Positions 49,753 to 57,469 of a DNA stretch of 61,355 bases are shown here, one piece after another. Within the stretch, counting starts at the first letter, position 1; the number at the start of each line of letters is the position of its first letter. The translations under genes were made by a program, and so were the position numbers. Source of the DNA: a virus; IMG/VR virus record IMGVR_UViG_3300025115_000011, positions 1 to 61,355 of that record. One strand, given 5' to 3'. The notes under the pieces are model-generated. The model made no database searches, was not told where the DNA came from, and saw only the letters and a list, made by a program, of their open reading frames with translations.

Positions 49753-50533
49753 TTTTTTAACTGAACTCGAAGTTACTCCTTATCAGTATAGAGACTTAGG
49801 GATTAATAAAGCAATGGACTTTCTCAATGGACATTGCAGGCAAGCATTGGCTACTATTAAAAATCCAATTTGGCGTGGAATGAAAAATCACAAAGAGGAC
49901 ATTGTCTTCGCTGACCCGTCAACCGGTAAACGTATGTCTCAGAATACTACAAATCAGTATACAGCATTAATCGATTCTTCTCCGTATTTCAAGGGTTGGC
50001 CAAAACGTAGTAGTAGTTTTGTATGTTCAAGTAACCGAAGTTATGCCTCACAGTTTTCTAAAGGGTATGATGCAAGTTCTACTCTGTATGCTATTTTCCC
50101 GTTTGATGGAGTTAAGATTGCAGTATGCCCAACTAGAGATATGTGGCAAGTTCCAATTAGTATCCCTGCGTTTAACAAAAAGTTCAACCATGGCGGCTGG
50201 GGAGACGACTTGGATATGTTTAACGGTTGGCTAACAAACGAAGTTGGCATTACTGCTGACTCTGAAGGTAACCTTAAATTTGACGGGTATCAGTTAGGGT
50301 TATTTGCAAAAGATCACAACTTGCAAAAACACGAGATTGTTCCGATATTACAGAAAGCATTGTCACCTCAGAGAGCAGGGTTTAAGTTAGTTACCATTGG
50401 TGAGTTTGCGTCTGGACAGTTTAACGATAACGAGCTGTGGATTGGCGGCCCGGTAATTTGTATTCGCGAACCTCTATACAAACAGTTTTTAAATGCTTAT
50501 GAAAAACAAGGACAAATAAATGCGAGCAAGTGA
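49739..50533 (+). CDS. ADP-ribosyltransferase-like protein (MRASDFLTE tag)
   Basis: 264 residues, the most divergent paralogue. Tag MRASDFLTE, PIWRGMKNH (Arg), SSFVCSSNRSYASQFSKGY (Ser segment), and NDNELWIGGPVICI (Glu strand). An insertion between Ser and Glu regions makes it longer. Cleavage after the tag would expose Leu, a ClpS-type N-degron. Overlaps the next gene by 14 bp. Confidence 0.58.
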   Translation: MRASDFLTELEVTPYQYRDLGINKAMDFLNGHCRQALATIKNPIWRGMKNHKEDIVFADPSTGKRMSQNTTNQYTALIDSSPYFKGWPKRSSSFVCSSNRSYASQFSKGYDASSTLYAIFPFDGVKIAVCPTRDMWQVPISIPAFNKKFNHGGWGDDLDMFNGWLTNEVGITADSEGNLKFDGYQLGLFAKDHNLQKHEIVPILQKALSPQRAGFKLVTIGEFASGQFNDNELWIGGPVICIREPLYKQFLNAYEKQGQINASK

Positions 50534-51164
50534 TTTTACTAACGAAGAGCAATTAACTGAGATACCATCGTCGTTTGTTAATAAGGTAGTAGACAAAACA
50601 CAATGGGGAGCACCTGGCACAGGTCACAAGACTCCTCCAAAAGGACAAACTGCATCAGTTTGGCAACACATGTCCGACCCAACAACTGTAGTTAAGCTTG
50701 TTGGCGGCGGTGCTATGAAAAACCTTAAAGATAAACATAAGCAGGCAGCAATTGCATTTGTGGATTTTCTTGTACATCACGGTAAAGAAAGCCAGCATCT
50801 TCCGATTGTGCACGGTATTAACGTAGATGATCCTGAGGTAGTGCAAATCAAAGTCGAAGCACTAAAACCTTTTAAAGGCTATCGATATGAGCAGCTCGCA
50901 GGTTCGTTAGCAGATTTAGCTGATGTTCCGACTAGTCCTCGGTATCAAGACTTGGTTAACGAACATCTTAAAGGGCTAGGATTACACAAGAAAAATTCAG
51001 CAGCTGGTATAGTAAAATGTGTGATGTTGTTAAACAAGTATGCAAAAGAGTATTCAGATAAGTATAATTTAGACAAGTTTGTACTGGATTTGCATGAAGG
51101 TAATTGGATGGTAACAAACGACGGAGTTATTGTTGCCGTTGATCCGTGGTTTGCAGGGTGGTGA
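50520..51164 (+). CDS. Kinase-fold-like protein (MRASDF tag)
   Basis: 214 residues. N-terminus MRASDFTNEEQLTE carries the tag with the L-T-E site five residues later. TTVVKLVGGG could hold the ATP-binding Lys. VLDLHEGNWMVTNDGVIVAV followed by DPWF resembles the kinase catalytic loop (D-L-H-x-x-N) and the metal-binding Asp (DFG-like DPW) of small phosphotransferases. A packaged protein or small-molecule kinase is the best reading. Confidence 0.52.
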   Translation: MRASDFTNEEQLTEIPSSFVNKVVDKTQWGAPGTGHKTPPKGQTASVWQHMSDPTTVVKLVGGGAMKNLKDKHKQAAIAFVDFLVHHGKESQHLPIVHGINVDDPEVVQIKVEALKPFKGYRYEQLAGSLADLADVPTSPRYQDLVNEHLKGLGLHKKNSAAGIVKCVMLLNKYAKEYSDKYNLDKFVLDLHEGNWMVTNDGVIVAVDPWFAGW

Positions 51165-51165
51165 T

Positions 51166-51600
51166 ATGAAAGCCTCTGAATTTATTACTGAAGACGATGT
51201 TATTAAAATTAAATTGCCAGACGAGAGCATAGCAAAGGCGTGGATCGAGAAAGTATACAAGATGTATCCATACACCTGGGAGAATAACCACGTTATGGTA
51301 TGGGGAGAAGGCGAAGCACAGCAGTTAGCAATGTTTGAACTTGTACCAAGTAAATCTAAGAAAAATGCAGTAGAAGTAAAATGGTTTAGTGCATACCCAA
51401 TGAGAGCAGGTGTGGGATCACGTGCGATGGGTGAGTTGCAAAAAATAGCAAGAGAAGATGGTATTGCCTTAACATTATTTCCCTGGGACCATGGACAAGT
51501 TAGCCAAAGTAAGTTAATGAAGTTTTACAAAGGTGTTGGGTTTAAGCCAACTACAAAAGCATCTAAGAATATGTATTGGGATCCAAATGAGATTTCTTGA
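51166..51600 (+). CDS. GNAT acetyltransferase (MKASEFITE tag)
   Basis: 144 residues from ATG 51166, directly after the previous stop; the longer frame starting at 51130 lies in the previous gene. Tag MKASEFITE. PMRAGVGSRAMGELQKIA is the acetyl-CoA pyrophosphate loop (R/Q-x-x-G-x-G/S), and KLMKFYKGVGFKP the C-terminal GNAT motif. May acetylate host proteins after injection. Confidence 0.75.
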   Translation: MKASEFITEDDVIKIKLPDESIAKAWIEKVYKMYPYTWENNHVMVWGEGEAQQLAMFELVPSKSKKNAVEVKWFSAYPMRAGVGSRAMGELQKIAREDGIALTLFPWDHGQVSQSKLMKFYKGVGFKPTTKASKNMYWDPNEIS

Positions 51601-52054
51601 GATCATGCAAAACACTAGAAATCTGCGAATTGAGAAATTAGTAGAGTGGGCTAAGGAAAGAAAGCAGTTAACAGAATCTGATGACTTCTCAGTTGAGGTC
51701 AATGAGTATAGACAATTTATAGAGAAGTTCTTGACTGATGTTTGTGATCTTAAAGTAGGTAACGAGTATTATCCTGTGATGTTGTTCACCCAACCATCAG
51801 CTAAAATAATAGAAGTTAATGTTCCGGCAAACTCGATAACCCTTGTGGGAATAGACAAACAAGGAGATTTCGGTTTTTTGTTTAAAGGTCGAAGAGTTAA
51901 GTTTCCTAAGTACTACGAAGAGCAAGACGATCAACTTCCTTATTTTATGTCTACTACCGTGTTTGTTGGGCCAAGTGAAGTAAATCAATTTTTTACTATG
52001 CTTAATTTACAATTTGCAGGTCGATGGAAGCTAATACAGAAGGAAGTTAAATGA
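51587..52054 (+). CDS. Putative packaged protein, unknown
   Basis: 155 residues from ATG 51587 (MRFLEIMQNTRNLRI), a degenerate tag. An in-frame ATG at 51533 lies deep in the GNAT gene. Beta-rich middle (VGIDKQGDFGFLFKGRRVKF), helical end. No known domain. Overlaps neighbours by 14 and 4 bp. Confidence 0.5.
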   Translation: MRFLEIMQNTRNLRIEKLVEWAKERKQLTESDDFSVEVNEYRQFIEKFLTDVCDLKVGNEYYPVMLFTQPSAKIIEVNVPANSITLVGIDKQGDFGFLFKGRRVKFPKYYEEQDDQLPYFMSTTVFVGPSEVNQFFTMLNLQFAGRWKLIQKEVK

Positions 52055-52716
52055 GAGCAGACGAATTTTTAACTGAAGGACGAGGGCATCCTGTTATTGT
52101 GGTCGACGTCCAGCCCGAGTACTCTGGTATGAACGACGGTGAAGAAAGTTCGGTGTTCCCAGAAATCATAAAATTCGTAGCAATCAACCAAACCGGACCT
52201 GTGCTAATGTTTGTTAATGCTGAGGACCAAGGAATGTCGGGCGACACAGTATTTGATGTACAACGATACTGGGAAGACACTCTGCTTGAAATGGGTTACG
52301 GTAAACCAGAAGAAGAATATTGGGACGAAGATGATGAATATCATTATACTGAAGCAGAGAGTCCAATTGATTGGCGCCGTTATGAGATTGTTGATAAAGG
52401 ATATGGATTCTTCAGAAGTTTCATGGATCAAGGGGTAGACGACGCTACAATTATTAAAATGATCCGCTACCTGTATCAACATAAATTAAACGATGCAAGG
52501 CAGCTAGATTATGATGATTATGTTGCAATAATGGGCAGTGACAGATTGCAGGATGAAAACTTTACCATTAACTGGACAAGCGTTGCACAATTAAAACGAT
52601 TTAACGGTGCTTATATTGTTGGTGGTGGTAGAAACGAATGTTTGCGTGAAGTTGAGTTGCTAATGAATGCGTTTAACATTAAATATCGTCGCATCGACTC
52701 TTTAGTCTACGGGTAA
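52051..52716 (+). CDS. Isochorismatase-like hydrolase (MRADEFLTE tag)
   Basis: 221 residues. Tag MRADEFLTE, then HPVIVVDVQPEYSG with the first-strand Asp of cysteine hydrolases, and YIVGGGRNECLREVELLMNA followed by FNIKYRRID matching the G-x5-C-V-x-x-T-A helix with the catalytic Cys. An acidic insertion (EEEYWDEDDEYHYTE) is unusual. May hydrolyse a host metabolite such as isochorismate, nicotinamide or a signalling compound. Confidence 0.65.
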   Translation: MRADEFLTEGRGHPVIVVDVQPEYSGMNDGEESSVFPEIIKFVAINQTGPVLMFVNAEDQGMSGDTVFDVQRYWEDTLLEMGYGKPEEEYWDEDDEYHYTEAESPIDWRRYEIVDKGYGFFRSFMDQGVDDATIIKMIRYLYQHKLNDARQLDYDDYVAIMGSDRLQDENFTINWTSVAQLKRFNGAYIVGGGRNECLREVELLMNAFNIKYRRIDSLVYG

Positions 52717-52725
52717 ATACATATT

Positions 52726-53112
52726 ATGAGAGCAAATGAATTTTTAATAGAGTATGTAACAAAAGAAGACCTTAGGGCTCTAACGATTTACTTAGATCGT
52801 TTTTATAGTACACTTGGGTTAGATATCGAGTTTACCAGACATTTCTTGGACCGAGTAAACGATCCAAGGAACGGTAAGGATATCACAGTCCAAGAACTAG
52901 CAGATTTATTCAAGAAAGAATATGAGAAGTACGGTCCTGTAATAGCAAAGCTTCCAGACGACTCTCAAGCGGTACTAAAGGATTTATCTACTAAAATTAA
53001 TGTACCGTTTGCTATAGACGATAATCCGAAGTCAAAAGATAAAGACATTGTGCCAGTTACAGTAATGCGTAAAAAAGATTTTAGAACGTCGAATCGAGAG
53101 TTTAAGGTATGA
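52726..53112 (+). CDS. Putative packaged protein (MRANEFLIE tag)
   Basis: 128 residues. Tag MRANEFLIE followed by Tyr, which would be an N-degron after cleavage. EFTRHFLDRVNDPRN and VTVMRKKDFRTSNREF flank a Lys-rich helix. The H-F-x-x-R-V pattern is reminiscent of RelE/ParE-like small nucleases, but this is weak. A TAAATA box lies before the start. Confidence 0.5.
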   Translation: MRANEFLIEYVTKEDLRALTIYLDRFYSTLGLDIEFTRHFLDRVNDPRNGKDITVQELADLFKKEYEKYGPVIAKLPDDSQAVLKDLSTKINVPFAIDDNPKSKDKDIVPVTVMRKKDFRTSNREFKV

Positions 53113-54239
53113 GAGCAAAAGAATTTTACATTGAACACACACTCCTTGAGGCCGCATACCAAGGCAACATCGGTATGATGGAGATGTTTAAGTTTAAACA
53201 GAAAGCCTCGCCGGAACAATGGGCAGAGCTACAAAAACTAATCAGTAAAAAACTGTTTAAAGCAGCATGGACGTTAATACAAAGTGTTACAGGTGTAACG
53301 TTGCATCAAAAAGGGCTTACAGAAGGCGGCTGGGCAAGCACACTAACGCAAGGTACAAAGATTACGCCGCAGTTAGTTCAGTATGTAATGAAACTCTTAC
53401 AGCAAGAATTTGTGCCATTACTTAACACCTTCTTAAAGCGTAATGGGTTAGGTGAAACTGAAGTTTCTGCCCCAGGCGGTAGTGCTACTTATTACGAACG
53501 AGATTTAGAAAAGCAACCCAACAAAGAATACGGCGATGTTGATGTTCAGTTTCATATCCCACGCATTGAAGGAACAACTAACAATGCAAACATGAACATC
53601 TACAAAAAAGCAATTAAAGAGTTTTGCGACGGCACAAACAATTACTCAACTGATAACGGCACTAATATTATTTTGCGTGTTGGACAAGACTATGTCCAGG
53701 TTGATCTGGTTTATTCATATTATGAAAACAAAGAATGGACAAATGCATTGCGCCCGGAGTGGAATTTAAAAGGGGTTTTGGCGAACTCACTATATAGTTC
53801 ATTCGGGGAAGCATTAAGTATTAGTTTTGGTGGCGGCCATGGTGTCCAAGTTAAAACCCAAAATGGCCAAGTTGTTCCGTTTAGAACAGTTAAAGATGTT
53901 AAACTACATACAATCACTAATAATCCGAAAACGTGGGCAGTTGATATTGCAAAATACTTTGGTGGTAAGATGAACTCGCAACTACAAAAGTATCCGGGAC
54001 TACTAGATGAAGTTCGTGTTAGCGACATTGTTAATTCGTTTAAGGGCATTGCACAAAGTTTAAATAGGCCAGAGCTACTACAACAAACAAAAGACATCTA
54101 TCTTGCTAAAATAGAAAAGGCTGCAAGTAGTTCTAAGTTCGATAAAGCGGCTACACCGGAGATGCAAGCAAAAGCAGAAAAAACAAAGCATATGCTCTTA
54201 ACTAAGTCGCAAGAAATTGCACAACTATTTGGAGTTTAA
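53109..54239 (+). CDS. Nucleotidyltransferase-fold protein (MRAKEFYIE tag)
   Basis: 376 residues. Tag MRAKEFYIE with L-L-E shortly after. EYGDVDVQFHIP holds the D-x-D pair of Pol-beta-type nucleotidyltransferases, and YVQVDLVYSYY the third Asp. The C-terminal part is helical. It is one of two such proteins here (other at 1456). Could modify RNA ends, tRNA or proteins; ligand unknown. Confidence 0.62.
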   Translation: MRAKEFYIEHTLLEAAYQGNIGMMEMFKFKQKASPEQWAELQKLISKKLFKAAWTLIQSVTGVTLHQKGLTEGGWASTLTQGTKITPQLVQYVMKLLQQEFVPLLNTFLKRNGLGETEVSAPGGSATYYERDLEKQPNKEYGDVDVQFHIPRIEGTTNNANMNIYKKAIKEFCDGTNNYSTDNGTNIILRVGQDYVQVDLVYSYYENKEWTNALRPEWNLKGVLANSLYSSFGEALSISFGGGHGVQVKTQNGQVVPFRTVKDVKLHTITNNPKTWAVDIAKYFGGKMNSQLQKYPGLLDEVRVSDIVNSFKGIAQSLNRPELLQQTKDIYLAKIEKAASSSKFDKAATPEMQAKAEKTKHMLLTKSQEIAQLFGV

Positions 54240-54240
54240 A

Positions 54241-54654
54241 ATGAAAGAACTATTAGTAATATTTTTCTTAGTGCTATCAGGGCAGGTGCAGGCAGAACCG
54301 TGGACATTACCTATCGCGGCAGTAGTTGACGGTGACACAATTAAAACACAATTACCTCTTCCTACTCCATTAGATAAAGTGTCAATTCGTATCTTAGGTA
54401 TTGATACTCCTGAAAAAGGTAGTAGAGCAAAGTGCGAAAAAGAAGCAGCATTAGCATTGAAGGCATCAGCTAAAATCAAGCAACTTGCAAAAGGTCATAA
54501 GACCATGACAGTTACTGAGTACAAGTGGGATAAATTTGGTGGCAGGATTGACGCCGTAGTTGTAATTAATGGAGTTAATGTTGGCGATGCTCTAATTAAA
54601 GATGGATTAGCAAGACCTTACTTCGGTGAGAAGAAACAAAGTTGGTGCGAATAA
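54241..54654 (+). CDS. Thermonuclease-like secreted nuclease
   Basis: 137 residues from ATG 54241. A signal peptide (KELLVIFFLVLSGQVQA) is followed by AAVVDGDTIKTQ, IRILGIDTPEKG and KWDKFGGRIDAVVVING, the staphylococcal-nuclease landmarks including Arg, Asp and Glu of the active site. It lacks the capsid tag and is instead predicted to be exported, within an otherwise tagged array. May degrade DNA in the periplasm, for example from competing phages. Overlaps the next gene at TAATG. Confidence 0.85.
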   Translation: MKELLVIFFLVLSGQVQAEPWTLPIAAVVDGDTIKTQLPLPTPLDKVSIRILGIDTPEKGSRAKCEKEAALALKASAKIKQLAKGHKTMTVTEYKWDKFGGRIDAVVVINGVNVGDALIKDGLARPYFGEKKQSWCE

Positions 54655-55160
54655 TGAGAGCAAATGAATTTATCAACGAAATAAACATCGATAATCATGA
54701 TGGTTGGGGACAAACTCCAAACAATGCCAGCGTTGATTACATGGGATTAAAGGTTTTAATGAAGCCGTCTATCTTTCTGAGGTTGGCTGCAGAACTGCCA
54801 CTTGACGACGAAGCTAGAGAAAAAATTGCAGTAATGGTAGCACACGCTAAAAAAGGTGGCTCGTTTGGTGCACCAACGTTGTACGTGTCTGTTCCTGAAG
54901 AGTGGGAAGATAATGTGTTTAAACCGCACACTATAGGTAGAGTAAAAAGTCACGAAGGTCGGCACCGAATGAACGCACAGTTAGAACTAGAAGGCGACGT
55001 GCCAGTTGAAACCCACATCTTTATCCCTTACTTTAAAACAAAGAACTGGGCAAAAGATTATCAGAACGATTACACCCCCGAGATTGTTAGCAGATTGCAA
55101 CAGCAAATGGAATCAGAAGACGGGTATATAATTGTTACTAACCCGCTATTTACAATCTAA
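54654..55160 (+). CDS. ParB/sulfiredoxin-like protein (MRANEFINE tag)
   Basis: 168 residues from ATG 54654 (an in-frame start at 54642 lies in the nuclease gene). Tag MRANEFINE. GRVKSHEGRHRMNAQLELEG has the E-G-R-H-R motif of ParB/Srx-type folds, which bind nucleotide. DNA-binding, nuclease or phosphotransfer roles are all possible. Confidence 0.52.
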   Translation: MRANEFINEINIDNHDGWGQTPNNASVDYMGLKVLMKPSIFLRLAAELPLDDEAREKIAVMVAHAKKGGSFGAPTLYVSVPEEWEDNVFKPHTIGRVKSHEGRHRMNAQLELEGDVPVETHIFIPYFKTKNWAKDYQNDYTPEIVSRLQQQMESEDGYIIVTNPLFTI

Positions 55161-55171
55161 TAAATATAGCT

Positions 55172-55561
55172 ATGAGAGCAAATGAATTTTTAACTGAAGA
55201 ACAACTTGATGAACTAAACTGGAAGAATGCATTGATAACTGGAGCATTGGCCGCAACAACTGCTCTGGGATCTATGTCACCTGCCCATGCAGGATCTGGT
55301 GATATGGATTTGTATAACGCAATATATAATCGAGTATACCAAGAGCAATTAGTTAAACACAAAGACCCAGATGGTCAACTTAGATTAGACCGTCGGGATC
55401 AAAATAGAATTAAAGCAATAGCTCAAGATAAAGCTCAAGCAGAATTCCAACAACGGGTATCACAATTAGATATCCGAGGGTCTCAGGTAAAGCAAACTCA
55501 AAGCAATTTTCCATCTCAACGATCCGAAGTTCGCCGAGCAGCAGATTTTGATAAATTCTAA
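55172..55561 (+). CDS. Tagged protein with internal hydrophobic segment
   Basis: 129 residues. Tag MRANEFLTE, then an acidic stretch and ALITGALAATTALGSMSPAHA, a hydrophobic segment ending in a signal-peptidase-like AHA. Cleavage at the tag would leave a protein starting close to a signal-peptide-like region, so export after injection is conceivable. The rest is basic and helical. A TAAATATA box precedes it. Confidence 0.52.
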   Translation: MRANEFLTEEQLDELNWKNALITGALAATTALGSMSPAHAGSGDMDLYNAIYNRVYQEQLVKHKDPDGQLRLDRRDQNRIKAIAQDKAQAEFQQRVSQLDIRGSQVKQTQSNFPSQRSEVRRAADFDKF

Positions 55562-55564
55562 ATA

Positions 55565-57469
55565 ATGAGAGCAAAAGAATTTTTCTTCGAGTCGATACTA
55601 ACTGAGCTTAATATGAGCCCGTCGTATCTGCAACGATTTGCAGATAAGATACAAGGTGCTAAAGCAGGTATCGAATTCGAAATGATTGTACCTGGACAGT
55701 TTGGGGACAGTAATAATCAGGATATGGAATTAGATTGGGATCAGGATCGCCCCGCCGACGATATACAAGAGATCATTGATTTCTTTAGTGAAGATACTGG
55801 GTACCAATCATCCGACAGAGATCTAGCACAATTAGAAGAAAAACTGAGACAGCAGCATTGGGAGTGGTTAGAAGATAAGATCAACGAAGGATGGTACCAT
55901 TCAGATGATGGCCCTGAATTCTTTAAGGAGTACTTCAGAGAAAACTGGTACGACGAAGAATCCGACGGCGACTTTGATAAAGCAGCAGACGACGCATGGG
56001 ACTTACGTGGGCGAGCATTTGATGATGCATACGATGCGTTTAGAGAGCAGTACGACCAGGATTTTACTGATGCAGACTGGTGTAAAGAGCAACGGATTAC
56101 TATGTCAGAAATACACAACAATTATGGTGTGTATTGGCCGCATGTAACTTTTACCGGCGGCGATGATTTAGATGATATAGCGGATAGTTTCCGTAACGGC
56201 ATTAAGCGAAGTGTAGAAACAAGTAGCACATACCACAGCGGAACGAAATCAACAACCGCATACACAATCGAACCAGATGCAAGTTTAGAGCCAGACGACG
56301 ATTATTCACATTCTGGTTTAGAATTTGTTAGTCCCCCTTTACCATTACCGGAAATAGCAAAAGACCTAAAGAATGTAATGCAATGGGCTAAAAACAACAA
56401 TTGCTACACAAATGAGTCATGCGGTCTGCATATGAATGTGTCTGTGCCAAATTTCCATATAGCAGCATTAGACTATGTTAAATTTGCGCTGTTTATCGGT
56501 GATAACTACATATTAGAACAGTTTGGTAGAACTGCGAACTCATATTGCAAATCTGCGATTATAAAAATTAAAGACAAAGCCATTAAACGCCCTGACTTAG
56601 CAGCACAGGCCATGAATATGTTAAAAGGTCAATTAAACAGTATAGCCGGAAGTATAATACACGAGAACCACACCGACAAATATACATCTCTCCATATACA
56701 TGACAACTATGTAGAAGTAAGAAGTCCTGGCGGCGATTGGTTAAGCGAACCAGTTGACAAATTGGTAACATTGTTGTATCGTATTACTGTGGCGTTAGAT
56801 GCAGCTTGTGATCCAGAAAAGTATAAAGATGAGTATGCTAAAAAGTTTTACAAATTAATATCATCACAAAGCAATGACGATATTACCCAGTTATTTGCAC
56901 AGTATGCGTCTGGACAAATTAACAAAGATGCACTTAAAGTAGCATGGGCAGATAAAGTAATGAACAGTCCTGCACCAACAAATAAATCAGCTAGAGCAAT
57001 GCCGTTAGCAAATAAAATTATGCGAGGAAATACTAGTAAGAGTTGGTGGAGTGTGGGGTTCTTTAACCCAAATCGTGGAGAAATTATTAGGACTGAAAAG
57101 TTTGCTGCTAAGACCGAAGCAGAAGCAATTAGTTATGCTCGAACACAGTGGCAAATTCCGTCGGGCAGTTTCCCGGACCAATATTTTGAAGTTAAAAGAC
57201 TCGGACCATATGCAGAACCAACACTTGCTGGAAAGAGTAAACAGGAAACCGGCCAAGCAATTCAAGCAGCAAGAAATGTAGTTAATTCAACTGGTAATGT
57301 TCGGTGGGCAATTCGAGATGAAAATACAGGCGATGTATTGCATACTTTTTGGAACCGGGCAAGTCAGAACGACGCTAACCAATATGCAAGAGATTGGTTA
57401 ACAAGGAACAATAACGGGGTAACCAGAGTAGAAGTTTCTCCAATCCCCTTAGAACCAGGAGAATTTTAA
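55565..57469 (+). CDS. Amidoligase-like protein (MRAKEFFFE tag)
   Basis: 634 residues. The tag MRAKEFFFE is followed by SILTE. GAKAGIEFEMIVPG (about residues 36-49) matches the G-x-E-F-E motif, TNESCGLHMNVSVPN the C-G-x-H-x-N motif, and YVEVRSPGGDWL the E-x-R motif of Amidoligase_2 (glutamine-synthetase-like COOH-NH2 ligases). Residues about 50-200 are a strongly acidic insertion, and two small repeats lie at the C-terminus (WWSVGFFNPNRGEIIRTEKF and WAIRDENTGDVL). It overlaps a gamma-glutamylcyclotransferase-like gene, a pairing known for this family. Confidence 0.68.
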   Translation: MRAKEFFFESILTELNMSPSYLQRFADKIQGAKAGIEFEMIVPGQFGDSNNQDMELDWDQDRPADDIQEIIDFFSEDTGYQSSDRDLAQLEEKLRQQHWEWLEDKINEGWYHSDDGPEFFKEYFRENWYDEESDGDFDKAADDAWDLRGRAFDDAYDAFREQYDQDFTDADWCKEQRITMSEIHNNYGVYWPHVTFTGGDDLDDIADSFRNGIKRSVETSSTYHSGTKSTTAYTIEPDASLEPDDDYSHSGLEFVSPPLPLPEIAKDLKNVMQWAKNNNCYTNESCGLHMNVSVPNFHIAALDYVKFALFIGDNYILEQFGRTANSYCKSAIIKIKDKAIKRPDLAAQAMNMLKGQLNSIAGSIIHENHTDKYTSLHIHDNYVEVRSPGGDWLSEPVDKLVTLLYRITVALDAACDPEKYKDEYAKKFYKLISSQSNDDITQLFAQYASGQINKDALKVAWADKVMNSPAPTNKSARAMPLANKIMRGNTSKSWWSVGFFNPNRGEIIRTEKFAAKTEAEAISYARTQWQIPSGSFPDQYFEVKRLGPYAEPTLAGKSKQETGQAIQAARNVVNSTGNVRWAIRDENTGDVLHTFWNRASQNDANQYARDWLTRNNNGVTRVEVSPIPLEPGEF

